Assembly: GCA_903834785.1 (NCBI GenBank)
Contig: CAILKP010000011.1
Coordinates: forward strand, 1-45,125
DNA from: an uncultured bacterium
GTDB taxonomy: Bacteria; Planctomycetota; Phycisphaerae; Phycisphaerales; UBA1924
DNA: 45,125 nt
Direction of reading: 5' to 3'
The stretch's first letter is position 1. The number at the start of each line of letters is the position of its first letter. Both the position numbers and the translations under genes were made by a program. The notes beneath the pieces were generated by a model that worked only from the letters and a program-made list of their open reading frames with translations, was not told the DNA's origin and did not search any database. Below, one piece after another: positions 1-9,641 of this stretch.

Positions 1-537
1 ATCCCAGATGACAAACTCGCAAAAGATCCTTTTTTGCAAAGCGTATTAAGCTTGCTAAAATACAGTCGACGCAAGGAATTAGTCGATCGGCTGGAAAGCA
101 TCCTCCGACGATTGCTTTTCAACGCAACATTGGACGCGCAACTCGCACGCATGAATGCAGCCGTCTTCTATATACTGGCCAGCAATCCAAACATTCCGAT
201 GGAAACCTTGACCATGACCGTTCAAAACATACTCCCATCCCGAATCGAACCCGGTTCTATCGCGGATCAACTCCTAAAACAAGGTCGACAAGAAGGTCGC
301 CAGGAAGGCCGGCAAGAGGGTCGCCAAGAAGGCCGGCAGGAAGGTCATCGGGAAGGTCGAGAGGATGGTCGCCAAGAGGGTATTATTCAAGGGGAGATTC
401 GATTAATCCAAACCTTGCAAAAAATCCTCGGTACTCCTGTCAGCGAGGCATCGAATTTCAACAATCATTCCCTCGGGCAACTCAAAGCACTATCGCAAGA
501 ACTGCAATCGCAAGCTGAGCAACGCAATCAGTCATAG
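1..537 (+). CDS. Rpn-family nuclease/putative transposase, C-terminal part (cut by window edge)
   Basis: The reading frame is open from base 1, so the gene begins before the window. The visible part is nearly identical to the C-terminal half of the complete neighbour at 623-1666, starting from its IPDDKL segment. It holds the helical middle region and then a charged repeat of RQEG units (five in a row, then HREG, REDG and another RQEG), ending in a short helical tail. Members of this family (PF04754, YhgA/RpnA-like) are PD-(D/E)XK endonucleases that promote recombination. The catalytic part of this copy lies outside the window, so its integrity is unknown. The ATG at position 34 is internal and not the start. 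Codon use is less GC-biased than in the right-hand part of the window. Confidence 0.85.
   Translation: MPDDKLAKDPFLQSVLSLLKYSRRKELVDRLESILRRLLFNATLDAQLARMNAAVFYILASNPNIPMETLTMTVQNILPSRIEPGSIADQLLKQGRQEGRQEGRQEGRQEGRQEGHREGREDGRQEGIIQGEIRLIQTLQKILGTPVSEASNFNNHSLGQLKALSQELQSQAEQRNQS
280..381 (+). repeat. In-frame 12-bp repeat coding for RQEG units (copy 1)
   Basis: A run of imperfect 12-base units encodes Gly-Arg-Gln-Glu repeats near the C-terminus of the Rpn-family protein. This copy has five consecutive RQEG units; the tandem gene has six. Such a short in-frame repeat can gain or lose units by slippage without breaking the frame. Confidence 0.85.
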
Positions 538-622
538 AAAAACATTCTGACTTAGAGCTAGCAAAAGAAATTAGTTTGACCAAATCAGACCAAAAAAACC
601 GAGTCGCTTTAAAATCAAAGGC

Positions 623-1666
623 ATGGACGACTCGCACCTCCCTTCCCCCCACAATAACTTCTTCCACTTTGCGTTCTCCCATGCATCCGCAGTGCGGAGC
701 TTGATCGAGTCGCATCTTCCTTCGTCCGTTATTCACTCACTCGATCTTGATTCTCTTCAACTCCAAAAAGACTCCTTCGTAGACGATCATTTGCGAGAGA
801 GTTACTCGGACTTACTTTATTCCGTCGCCTGGGCAGACGAAAAAGGCCACTCGCGAACTGCCAGAATCTATCTGCTCCTGGAGCACAAAAGCCAAATCGA
901 TCAAATGACTTGCTTGCAACTCCTTCGATATGTCGTTCGGATTTGGGAACAACAACATCGCAACGACCAACCCTTGTGCCCCGTTTTCCCATTGGTGATC
1001 TACCATGGGGAATCCCCATGGACAGCTCCAAGAACCCTCGATGAATTGCTCGGCACTCCCAACGCCCTCCTACCCTACAGCGTGCGATTCACTTTCCCAA
1101 TACTAGACCTCTGCGAAATCCCAGATGACAAACTCGCAAAAGATCCTTTTTTGCAAAGCGTATTAAGCTTGCTAAAATACAGTCGACGCAAGGAATTAGT
1201 CGATCGGCTGGAAAGCATCCTCCGACGATTGCTTTTCAACGCAACATTAGACGCGCAACTCGCACGCATGAATGCAGCCGTCTTCTACATACTGGCCAGC
1301 AATCCAAACATTCCGATGAGTACCTTGACCATGACCGTTCAAAACATACTCCCATCCCGAATCGAACCCGGTTCCATTGCGGATCAACTCCTAAAACAAG
1401 GTCGACAAGAAGGTCGCCAGGAAGGCCGGCAAGAGGGCCGGCAAGAGGGTCGCCAGGAAGGCCGGCAGGAGGGTCATCGGGAAGGTCGAGAGGATGGTCG
1501 CCAAGAAGGTATTATTCAAGGGGAGATTCGATTAATCCAAACCTTGCAAAAAATCCTCGGTACCCCTGTCAGCGAGGTATCGAATTTCAACAATCATTCC
1601 CTCGAGCAACTCAAAGCACTAACGCAAGAACTGCAATCGCAAGCTGAGCAACGCAATCAGTCCTAG
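623..1666 (+). CDS. Rpn-family recombination-promoting nuclease/putative transposase
   Basis: This is a complete 347-residue protein of the PF04754 (YhgA/RpnA-like) family. The N-terminal half has the PD-(D/E)XK signature: Asp63 in YSDLLY and Glu87-x-Lys89 in LLLEHKSQ. These are the expected metal-binding and catalytic residues, so the enzyme looks active. Family members cut DNA and stimulate RecA-independent recombination; they often occur in several copies per genome. The C-terminus carries six RQEG units followed by HREG and REDG, a hydrophilic tail typical of the family. The first half of the gene upstream is a near-copy of bases 1119-1666, with an offset of 1117 bases before the repeat and 1129 after it, which equals one extra 12-base unit. 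The start ATG follows an AT-rich 85-base gap. Confidence 0.88.
   Translation: MDDSHLPSPHNNFFHFAFSHASAVRSLIESHLPSSVIHSLDLDSLQLQKDSFVDDHLRESYSDLLYSVAWADEKGHSRTARIYLLLEHKSQIDQMTCLQLLRYVVRIWEQQHRNDQPLCPVFPLVIYHGESPWTAPRTLDELLGTPNALLPYSVRFTFPILDLCEIPDDKLAKDPFLQSVLSLLKYSRRKELVDRLESILRRLLFNATLDAQLARMNAAVFYILASNPNIPMSTLTMTVQNILPSRIEPGSIADQLLKQGRQEGRQEGRQEGRQEGRQEGRQEGHREGREDGRQEGIIQGEIRLIQTLQKILGTPVSEVSNFNNHSLEQLKALTQELQSQAEQRNQS
1398..1511 (+). repeat. In-frame 12-bp repeat coding for RQEG units (copy 2)
   Basis: This is the same repeat as at 280-381, with one additional 12-base unit (six consecutive RQEG). The flanking sequence of both copies is almost identical, so the difference is a clean unit gain or loss after gene duplication. 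Confidence 0.85.
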
Positions 1667-1955
1667 AAAAACATTCGGATGTACGGCGAGCCGTGGGTGG
1701 TTGGGTTCTCTCCAGCCGCTAGCGAGCTGTCATAACATAGTGATTCAATGCGCGGACAATTGCGCGGACAGCGGGCCGGGAGACCCGCTCCACGATTGCG
1801 CTCCACGATTGCGCTGCACAATTGCGATCGATTGTGTTGCGTTCCCATCAGTACGCTCGGCGTTTGCATCGAAGCGTAGGGCATGCGGGCCCTTCACGAT
1901 CTGTTAGAATGGCAACTCAAAACCCGCCCCTGATCTACCCTCTTTGGAAACCATC
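1667..1955. other. Intergenic region with short GATTGCGCT-type repeats
   Basis: There is no convincing gene. Around 1791-1830 an imperfect unit (ccacgattgcgct) occurs two to three times in a row, next to GC-rich self-complementary pieces (gcgggccgggagacccgc). The first bases after the Rpn stop codon still match the sequence after copy 1 (tagaaaaacattc), which marks the right edge of the duplication. I see no clear promoter. Confidence 0.5.
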
Positions 1956-3224
1956 ATGAAACTTTCCGTTCGACTCGCTTTGCTGGCCGCTTCTTCACTC
2001 GGACTCTGCTCGAACTCAATTGCCGAAGACTTCTTCTTTCGTGACGGGGACCGTGTCGTCATGATCGGTGACAGTATTACCGAACAACACCTCTACTCGA
2101 ATTATGTCGAGATGTGGACCGTCACCCGTTTTCCCAATTGGAAAATCACCTTCCGCAACGTCGGCATCGGTGGTGATCGCTCCGTTGGCGGCAATTCGCG
2201 GTTCACTCGCGATGTCCTACTGCATAAACCGACCGCCATGACCGTCGACTTCGGTATGAACGATGGTTCCTACCGCGAATTCTCCGAACAAACTTTTAAA
2301 CCTTACATGGATGGATTGCAGGGAATGGCAGACCAAGCCAAAGCTGCCAACATTCGGACTGCTTGGGTAACACCACAACCCCTCGACAACGATGAACAAG
2401 GTAAGACGGCCCTTACGGGATACAACCAAACGTTGGAAAAATTCTCCGAGGGCGTAAAAACGATCGCGGAAACAAACAGCGGTACTTTTGTCGATCAATT
2501 CCACCCCTACCTACAAGTCCTCGATTCGGCTCGCTCCAAAGAAGATAAGTACAATAGAATCACCGCAGGTGACGCAGTTCACCCCGGACCGCCAGGCCAG
2601 GCCCTCATGGCTGCCTCCATCCTCAAAGGGTTGAACTTCCCAGCCCTTGTTGCATCAATCTCCATCGATGCCACACAAAGCAAAGTCGTTTCAAACGAAA
2701 AATGCAGTGTCGAACGTCTAGAAGCCTCCAGCAAAGGGGTGAAATTCCAGAAGCTCGATCAGTCGTTACCGTTCTTCCCCGAAGACGCGGCAAGCATCCT
2801 ACCTTGGACACCGATACTCGACGAACTAAACGACTACAAAATCCAGGTGACCGGATTGGAACCCGGCAAGTATCAAATTCGCATCGACTCCGTTGCGATC
2901 GCTGAATTCAGCTCCGAGTCGTTAGCCAAAGGAATCGACATCTCGGCCGAAGTTCTCAAAACCGGCCCAATTGCGGACCAAGCGAAACAAGTAAAAGAAG
3001 CAGTAGAGAACAAAAATCGTTACCATCACGATCAAATATTTCGCGGGATTGTCCTTACCGGTGTTCCTGATTGGGTCTACGATGCCGTCCCACGCGATGA
3101 ACTAGAAACGAAGAAAAAGGAACTCATCGAGCTGCGACTTCAAAAAGTGGCCGAACTCGATGCCATGGTTGCGAAATCTCTAAAGATGCAACCGCATCTA
3201 TTTGAAATAGTCCAAGCGGATTGA
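1956..3224 (+). CDS. Secreted SGNH/GDSL-type hydrolase
   Basis: The 422-residue protein has a Sec signal peptide (hydrophobic stretch of residues 5-22, then SIAED). The SGNH family blocks are present: GDSIT with nucleophile Ser40, GIGGDRS with the oxyanion Gly, GMND with Asn, and GDAVHP with the catalytic Asp/His pair near residues 206 and 209. Enzymes of this family hydrolyse esters of lipids or acetylated carbohydrates; planctomycetes have many, often linked to use of sulfated or acetylated polysaccharides. The C-terminal third is a beta-rich and then helical region of the kind seen in planctomycete SGNH proteins. The substrate cannot be told from sequence. I chose the ATG at 1956 because it places the signal peptide directly at the N-terminus; an ATG 12 bases upstream is possible. 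Confidence 0.85.
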   Translation: MKLSVRLALLAASSLGLCSNSIAEDFFFRDGDRVVMIGDSITEQHLYSNYVEMWTVTRFPNWKITFRNVGIGGDRSVGGNSRFTRDVLLHKPTAMTVDFGMNDGSYREFSEQTFKPYMDGLQGMADQAKAANIRTAWVTPQPLDNDEQGKTALTGYNQTLEKFSEGVKTIAETNSGTFVDQFHPYLQVLDSARSKEDKYNRITAGDAVHPGPPGQALMAASILKGLNFPALVASISIDATQSKVVSNEKCSVERLEASSKGVKFQKLDQSLPFFPEDAASILPWTPILDELNDYKIQVTGLEPGKYQIRIDSVAIAEFSSESLAKGIDISAEVLKTGPIADQAKQVKEAVENKNRYHHDQIFRGIVLTGVPDWVYDAVPRDELETKKKELIELRLQKVAELDAMVAKSLKMQPHLFEIVQAD

Positions 3225-3235
3225 TCCAACTAAGA

Positions 3236-3808
3236 TCAGTCGTCGAAAGACCCCTGTCCCACTCCTAAAAAATCCCATCTCCGTTGAATCCATTCTTCGA
3301 TAGCTACAGCGGGGATACTTTGGACATGCCCGTCATAGTAAAGGTAATTCGCCAAGCTTTTACTATGACGTCGATAATCGATCAATTGCTCAATGGCTGC
3401 AAGTGTCGTCCCGTTACGCACACTCTCCTCGGAAAAATAACCTCCAGGAGGCTCCGGCACCTTCACCCCTCCCGAAGCATCTTCGTAAAACTGCATCGTG
3501 CTGCTTGAATTACGCTTCGCATCGTCCGAATCCGCAAATTGATTGCGCCGATACCCAAATTTCTTAATCGAAGTTGGACAGATATTCACCAACTGGATCT
3601 CCCGAAATCGGTCCCGTTTAAAATCATCGTCGGAGCGAAAGTCAAAATGGAATTGACGCAAATTGCTTGCACATTGAGTCCTTCGTGCAGCCTCCCGAGC
3701 AGCCTGGACCGCTGGTAACAACAACGCGATCATCGCCCCGAGAATTGCAAGAACGACCAATAGCTCAATGAGCGTCACACCCCGACGTGCCTGCAACCAA
3801 ATCAACAT
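3236..3808 (-). CDS. Short prepilin-like protein with DUF1559-style ends
   Basis: The protein is about 190 residues. The N-terminus has a type IV prepilin-like segment: RRG followed by [13 protein letters not shown], then [28 protein letters not shown] sequence (only part shown). This arrangement is typical of the very abundant planctomycete DUF1559/SBP_bac_10 proteins. The C-terminus has the matching [10 protein letters not shown] motif. Full-length DUF1559 proteins are usually about 300 residues or more, so the middle of this one is shortened; it may be a reduced or decaying paralogue, or a minor pseudopilin. It is transcribed towards the GDSL gene and ends only 11 bases after that gene's stop, on the opposite strand. 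The start at 3808 ([10 protein letters not shown]) is chosen; an upstream start adds seven residues. Confidence 0.75.
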   Translation of the reverse strand: MLIWLQARRGVTLIELLVVLAILGAMIALLLPAVQAAREAARRTQCASNLRQFHFDFRSDDDFKRDRFREIQLVNICPTSIKKFGYRRNQFADSDDAKRNSSSTMQFYEDASGGVKVPEPPGGYFSEESVRNGTTLAAIEQLIDYRRHSKSLANYLYYDGHVQSIPAVAIEEWIQRRWDFLGVGQGSFDD

Positions 3809-4163
3809 GGCAACCACCACTATATCCAAGGATTACCCAACGCGACAAAATCACTGAACCGATGGCAACACCCATAAAACGACATCCGTAGGATCGCCTA
3901 GTCAGGAAACGATTAATCGCCTGCATTCTATCCCGACAAACATACCAACAGAACCGCAACCACCATGCATACCGAATCCAAATTTTGAGCTTGAACAACC
4001 ACAAACAGCAACGCGAGAGGATCCAATGTTTGGAATCGATTTGCAAAAACAAGCTAAGCAGCTGGATGAACGATACACAACAGGACAAGTTCGCTGATGC
4101 AATCATCTTGGGATCCTAAGGAACCCCACCATGTAATAAGATTACGCGGAAACATGTCTTTGC
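3809..4163. other. Non-coding stretch upstream of the prepilin-like gene
   Basis: Reading frames here are short and lack recognisable protein features. The region should hold the promoter for the minus-strand prepilin-like gene, but I could not pick out a convincing -35/-10 pair. Confidence 0.4.
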
Positions 4164-4205
4164 AAAAAAACGCCGAAGGCGATTGCGAACCGGACTTCGT
4201 TCCGG
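4164..4205 (-). terminator. Intrinsic terminator (minus strand), second after 16S
   Basis: Read on the minus strand there are two adjacent hairpins (CCGGA/TCCGG, then CGCC-TTC-GGCG), the second directly followed by seven T. This fits a Rho-independent terminator. It could catch read-through from the 16S transcript, or end an unrecognised short RNA between it and the first terminator. Confidence 0.6.
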
Positions 4206-4397
4206 ATTACGATCCAAGCAAGCAGTTTTCGGCGCCAGGCAGAAGTACCATTTTCACCGACTAGAGGCGCACCGATGTCGCAAATCGAAAATCATCAACA
4301 GCTAATCGGGGTGAAATCACGGCTAGTTGACTTACCGAGTTGCTAGAACAAAGGGCCTAGTTGAGGCCATTGATTTCGGGTTGCTTGAAGGTAGATA
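4206..4397. other. Small region between converging terminators, no gene recognised
   Basis: The region is moderately AT-rich. There is one short self-complementary element (ggcctagttgaggcc near 4354). It does not resemble 5S rRNA or a tRNA. It could hold a small RNA on either strand, given the terminators on both sides, but I see no direct support. Confidence 0.3.
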
Positions 4398-4423
4398 CAA
4401 CTACGCAAAGTAGTTGAGTTTTT
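4398..4423 (+). terminator. Plus-strand intrinsic terminator facing the 16S terminator
   Basis: The stem CAACTAC/GTAGTTG with loop GCAAA is followed by AG and five T. The next hairpin, for the opposite strand, begins within 25 bases. The two look like a back-to-back pair that separates convergent transcripts. The plus-strand transcript that would end here is not identified; the nearest plus-strand gene ends at 3224. Confidence 0.55.
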
Positions 4424-4434
4424 GGATAAGTGCA

Positions 4435-4471
4435 TAAAAAAAACCCAGCTCGGTATTACTACCGAGCCGGG
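4435..4471 (-). terminator. Intrinsic terminator of the 16S rRNA transcript
   Basis: On the minus strand a 12-bp stem (CCCGGCTCGGTA / TACCGAGCTGGG, one G-U pair) with loop GTAA is followed directly by eight T. It lies about 135 bases after the 16S 3' end and shows that the 16S gene is transcribed without 23S and 5S genes behind it. Confidence 0.9.
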
Positions 4472-4597
4472 CTTCTATTTTGAAATCCGGTGTTTACAGG
4501 GTTGATCGTGAGTGACCAACCCGTTTGGACGAGCTTCATTGATGTAACGTTTTGTGCTCACTTGTCATAGAACTCGCAAGGAGTTCTAAGTTCTAAA

Positions 4598-6097
<1,500 letters not shown>

Positions 6098-6431
6098 TTT
6101 GCTGTTTAAGTCACCTTGCGGTGACATTCATACAAGAGTGGGTTTGACCTGTTAAAACCATGAGGTTGTCATGGCCGGTCCAGTACACGGATTACTCCGT
6201 GACTGCCAGGCGGCGATTTGCCGACCTGTGCACTGAACTCGCAATCTCAAAGTTTCTAAATCTAAAGTCTTTCAACTTAAGGGTCTAAAATTTGCTCCGA
6301 GTGATCACGCAAGTTCAGCCCCCAACAGCTGTGAACTGTGGGGTACTGTTATTTGGATCCGATTCAACGTGGCTAGTAAAGCCGGCAACGTGACGTTGCA
6401 TGTTGAACCGCACCTGCTCGCGGATCACCCA

Positions 6432-6449
6432 ACTGTTTACTTTTCAAGG
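6432..6449 (-). promoter_or_regulatory. boxA-like antitermination element in the rRNA leader
   Basis: The minus strand reads CCTTGAAAAGTAAACAG, close to the CTTTGAAAACTAAA-type boxA seen in many bacterial rRNA leaders, where NusB/S10 bind to prevent early termination. It lies roughly 50-60 nt after the predicted transcription start, which is the expected place. The call rests on similarity by eye. Confidence 0.5.
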
Positions 6450-6502
6450 AGGATTCCCGACGGGTTGTCGGGGCCAGCGTCGCGTTGCGGGCTGGGGTGG
6501 AG

Positions 6503-6530
6503 ATGATACCGGAAAACTCGCCCACGTCAA
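6503..6530 (-). promoter_or_regulatory. Sigma-70-type promoter of the 16S gene
   Basis: On the minus strand: -35 TTGACG (6525-6530), a 16-bp spacer, and -10 TATCAT (6503-6508). Both boxes match the consensus well. It points towards the 16S gene, about 400 bases away, consistent with a long processed leader. Confidence 0.75.
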
Positions 6531-6656
6531 GACCATGCTAAAAAAACTTTGCAGGTCGCCCTTTACCGAGTCCAGTCGGACCCTTTCTTCGACGCCGTTT
6601 CTGTCGGATCTGTGGACGGATCGTGGACAGGCCTTGTACAGGCCTTGCACGAATCG

Positions 6657-7664
6657 TTATACGGACGGCAAATCAGCCCGCGCAACGCTCGCAACCCACC
6701 ATAGCCGCACCGAAATGCCTTGTTGGCTCAGCGCGGCCCGTCCCGCCCGGCATGCCTCCCTGGCTGTCGCCCCCGTTGTAACCACATCATCCACCACCAC
6801 CGCAACCACCGGCCGCCCCTGCTGGCGTGCCTGGGCCACCTTTCGGGCGATCCTGGCACTCAGCGTGGGTACAAAACGGCCAGTCAGCCCTCCCAGCCGC
6901 GGCGGCGTCATCGTCCCCTGAACATTCTCTTTCCGTCGCCAGGCCGCCAAGCCCGCCTGCCGCCATCTCCACCTCCGGCTCAGCAGTGGTGCCAGGTACG
7001 CTGTTAGGTTTCCAGAAGGGCTCGTGGCCTCAGCGTGCAGCTCCCTCAACCCGCGGCACATCCCCCGGGCGATCGCCGCCGGGTGATCGATCCCCCGGTA
7101 CAGGATCCGCAGCCGGCTCGTCGGTACCGGAATCAGCAGCACCAGCGGGCCATGCACCCCCGCGGCAGTCAGCCGGGCCGCCAGCCGCTGACCCAGGATC
7201 CGCCCCGTGCGATCCGCCAGCTCGGGCCACGGCCGGTTCTTGATCTCCCGAACAATGGGTGCCAGCGGATCCGCGTACGGCCCCAGGGTCACCAGTGCCG
7301 TCCACGGCGGCGGCGAGGCCTCGCAGGCATCGCACAGCACGGCATGGTGGTTGGCCAGCAGCTTCTGGCCGCACTTCGGACAGCGGGTCAGCCGTTCGGT
7401 CTCCGGCAGCCCGGCCTCGGCCAGTCGCTGTTCCAGCGGCAAGCAGGTCACCAGCAGCACCGCCGCCTCAATGTCACTCCACGCCCGGCCCAAGGCAGAG
7501 CCGCCCAGCCCGACCCCAACCCCGCCCCCTGCCCCTGCTGCCGCGGCAGCAGGGGCAGGTGCCGCCGGGGCACCACTCATCGGCGCGGGGATTGTGGACC
7601 GCACGGTCATGCCGTCAGCATACCGCGCGGCAGCGATCCTGCCTGATAGAACTTGAGGGGCCAC
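6657..7664 (-). CDS. ComF-family phosphoribosyltransferase-like protein
   Basis: The protein has up to 335 residues. Order of parts: a low-complexity Ala/Gly/Pro N-terminus; a zinc-ribbon with Cys pairs CPKC (95/98) and CDAC (111/114); and a type I phosphoribosyltransferase domain with the PRPP loop DDVVTTGAT near 292-300. The arrangement is that of ComF, which in Gram-negative and Gram-positive bacteria is needed for uptake of single-stranded DNA during natural transformation, probably in the cytoplasm next to ComFA or its substitutes. In non-competent species the role is unclear. The GTG at 7664 gives the longest form; ATG at 7610 or 7580 would shorten the low-complexity part and may be more likely, as no strong ribosome binding site marks any of them. 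Confidence 0.85.
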   Translation of the reverse strand: MAPQVLSGRIAAARYADGMTVRSTIPAPMSGAPAAPAPAAAAAGAGGGVGVGLGGSALGRAWSDIEAAVLLVTCLPLEQRLAEAGLPETERLTRCPKCGQKLLANHHAVLCDACEASPPPWTALVTLGPYADPLAPIVREIKNRPWPELADRTGRILGQRLAARLTAAGVHGPLVLLIPVPTSRLRILYRGIDHPAAIARGMCRGLRELHAEATSPSGNLTAYLAPLLSRRWRWRQAGLAAWRRKENVQGTMTPPRLGGLTGRFVPTLSARIARKVAQARQQGRPVVAVVVDDVVTTGATAREACRAGRAALSQQGISVRLWWVASVARADLPSV

Positions 7665-7747
7665 TTAATCGGCGTCGGGAGATCCGCCGGAGAATCAGGA
7701 TGAGCGGTACCGGTGGCCATCGGGTCGCCATTGACACGCCAGCGTGC

Positions 7748-8380
7748 TTACCCGTCCGGCGTGTCAATCAGCTGTTGGAGTCGGGCCGCAAGGACGGCTG
7801 GCAGCCGCTTGGTCCACTCCGGGCCGATGAGGCCTACCGAGAGCAAGTCCATGAGATGGACCTGATCCTTGCGTCGAAACGCGGTCAGCTTGATACGGAC
7901 CAGGCCTTCGAGAGTCAGAACCCGGAAGGAGCCTGCATCGACCGACTCGGTCACATCCGGGTTGGCCGCTGCTTCACCCGGTCGTACGACCTCGCTGGCG
8001 AAGACGACGTGAACAGCGTCCCGTGGCGATGCTTCTTTGTGATCGAGGAACAGGTCCAATCCAGCCGCGTGCCGATAGACAAACCCGGCCGATTCCAACG
8101 CAAGCGTTGCCGCGGCCATGTCGTCACGCCGAAGCAGGATGTCGACGTCCTGTGTGTTTCGAACCGCGGCACGGTCGACGGTGGCAACCCATGCGGCGAC
8201 GGCATTGTCACCGGCAACGGCGTACGGAATGCCGGCGTGCTCAAGGGCTGCCGCGGCACGTATGAGACGTTGGCGCACTTGCTCCACGGCATTGACCATT
8301 CGCTGAAGAAGGTCGACCGGGGTCGGAAGGGGGCTGGACACAGGGAGATGATATGAGCCGCCCCGGAGTTGGGGCGTCAA
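7748..8380 (-). CDS. Nucleotidyltransferase-fold protein (AbiEii/MNT-like)
   Basis: The protein has up to 210 residues. Near residues 45-75 it has the pattern of minimal nucleotidyltransferases: YAVAGDNAVAAWVA (the helix-turn before the active site) and then NTQDVDILL with the DxD metal-binding pair. The C-terminal half contains LEGLVRIKLTAFRRKDQVHLMDL, typical for AbiEii-like and DUF6036-type proteins that read a substrate bound beside a conserved Lys. Such domains are found in abortive-infection toxins and in uncharacterised housekeeping relatives. No antitoxin-like partner is adjacent: the upstream gene is a phosphatase whose stop is one base from this frame's TTG start. The true start may be further in (for example ATG at 8299), so the first 27 residues are uncertain. 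Confidence 0.7.
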   Translation of the reverse strand: MTPQLRGGSYHLPVSSPLPTPVDLLQRMVNAVEQVRQRLIRAAAALEHAGIPYAVAGDNAVAAWVATVDRAAVRNTQDVDILLRRDDMAAATLALESAGFVYRHAAGLDLFLDHKEASPRDAVHVVFASEVVRPGEAAANPDVTESVDAGSFRVLTLEGLVRIKLTAFRRKDQVHLMDLLSVGLIGPEWTKRLPAVLAARLQQLIDTPDG

Positions 8381-8381
8381 C

Positions 8382-9641
8382 TCACCCCGTATACCGGAAC
8401 GCCAGCACCGTCAGGTCGTCATTCTGGTGCAGGCTTGACCGCTGTGTCGTCAGCACGTCCAGCAGTCGCTCCACGCCGTCTTGCAGCGGCCGCTCACAGC
8501 ACAGCGTGCCCGACAGCAGTCGCCGGTACTCATCGGCGCGGTGGTCCTCCCGGCACTTGGCCGCGTCCATGCAGGCCTGCTCAACACCGTCGGAGAACAC
8601 GATCAGCGTGTCGCCCGGCAGCAGGTGCACCGATGCTTCCACGAACTCGGCATCGGGGAACACGCCCAGAATCGCACCGTCCGGCTCGGTGTCAATCACC
8701 CGGCCATCACGCAGCAGCAGCGGGGCGTGGTGGCCCGCCACAGCAAGGTGCGCCGTGCGGCTGCCAGGATCAATGTGCCCGTACACCGCCGTGGCAAACC
8801 GCACCCGCTCCGTGGCCGAGGCGCACATCTGCCGGTTCAGCCGTGCCAGCGCCCGTCCCGGCGTCTCGCTCATGTTGCTGCACAGCAGCTCGTGGGTGAT
8901 GATCATCGAGTGCATCGCCGCACCCAGGCCATGGCCCATCGCATCAGCCAGCACAAACGTCAGGCCGCCCTCGCGGGCAGCCATCGAGTAAATGTCGCCG
9001 CTGACGTGCCACACCGGGCGGAAGATCGCCCCGACTTCAAGCCCCGGGATGGTGGGGGGCTTGTGGCCCAGCATCTCGCGCTGCACGCGTGCGGCCATGT
9101 GCAACTCCTCATCAATCTGTGCCAGCCACGTGTCGGCCTGCTGCTGCGTCTTGCGAAGAAGCGAGAGCTCCTGCTGCAGTTCGGCCGTCTGCGTGTGGCA
9201 CCGCCGGCTGGTCCGCAGCGCGGCCTCAATGGCGCCGATTGTCCCCGGAGTGACGACCGCGCCAGCCTTGGCCAGCGCCGAGAGGGTCGCCTGGCACGAT
9301 GGCGTGTTTGCACGGCGACGCGCTTTGCGCCCGGTGTTGCTTCCCTGCTGCGAGTGTTCAAGCTCGACAGCCAGTACCAGGTTGTCGGATTCCTCAATCC
9401 AGCCGCAAATCGGCTTGAGTACGTGCGGATCGGCTTCGCCACCGACCAGCAGCAGCACGGTGGATGAGCCCACCAGCGCAAGCGCATCGCGGTGGGCGGG
9501 CACGGCCGCCGGCAGCAGCAAGCCGTGGCTGACCAAGTCGCACAGCACCGCGTTGGCAGCTTCGGGGTGTCCGCCGATAAGAAGCGGGCGGGCATCCACG
9601 CAGACGGTGGTCGAATCGATGTTGGTGGGCGTTGCAGTCAC
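8382..9641 (-). CDS. SpoIIE/RsbU-type PP2C serine phosphatase
   Basis: The protein is 419 residues. The N-terminal 95 residues resemble a receiver-like alpha/beta domain without an obvious phospho-acceptor Asp. A coiled-coil stretch follows near 150-190, ending in the AARVQREML motif that typically precedes RsbU-type phosphatases. The PP2C domain has VSGDIY (Asp216), LADAMGHGLGAAM (Asp233 and GHG), GHHAPLLL, FSDGVEQ and NDDLTVLAF, so the metal-binding Asp residues are in place. These enzymes dephosphorylate serine on anti-sigma-factor antagonists or related STAS proteins in partner-switching pathways. No STAS or anti-sigma partner lies next to it. The start is GTG at 9641, supported by GGAG seven bases upstream. 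FliN lies upstream on the same strand. Confidence 0.88.
   Translation of the reverse strand: MTATPTNIDSTTVCVDARPLLIGGHPEAANAVLCDLVSHGLLLPAAVPAHRDALALVGSSTVLLLVGGEADPHVLKPICGWIEESDNLVLAVELEHSQQGSNTGRKARRRANTPSCQATLSALAKAGAVVTPGTIGAIEAALRTSRRCHTQTAELQQELSLLRKTQQQADTWLAQIDEELHMAARVQREMLGHKPPTIPGLEVGAIFRPVWHVSGDIYSMAAREGGLTFVLADAMGHGLGAAMHSMIITHELLCSNMSETPGRALARLNRQMCASATERVRFATAVYGHIDPGSRTAHLAVAGHHAPLLLRDGRVIDTEPDGAILGVFPDAEFVEASVHLLPGDTLIVFSDGVEQACMDAAKCREDHRADEYRRLLSGTLCCERPLQDGVERLLDVLTTQRSSLHQNDDLTVLAFRYTG

Larger units (their letters stand above)
6098..6656. other. 16S leader and upstream region
   Basis: No protein gene is seen. The 16S leader (minus strand) contains several hairpins: cacgga/tccgtg near 6194-6209, cggc/gccg near 6212-6224, and ccccaacagctg...gtgggg near 6321-6344. 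It also has a boxA-like element and, at 6503-6530, a promoter. Beyond the promoter there is a short direct repeat (acaggcctt, twice near 6628-6648). GC content rises sharply in this stretch, from the rRNA leader to the ComF gene. Confidence 0.6.

Noticed and set aside
280..381. Regular 12-base repeats that resemble a small CRISPR array
   Set aside because: There are no spacers; the units are contiguous and in frame, coding for RQEG in an Rpn-type protein.
4206..4430. Possible 5S rRNA or tRNA behind the 16S gene
   Set aside because: No 5S-like sequence and no cloverleaf could be found on either strand.
7748..8380. Type IV (AbiE-like) toxin-antitoxin system
   Set aside because: Only the nucleotidyltransferase-like partner is present; neither neighbour looks like an antitoxin.
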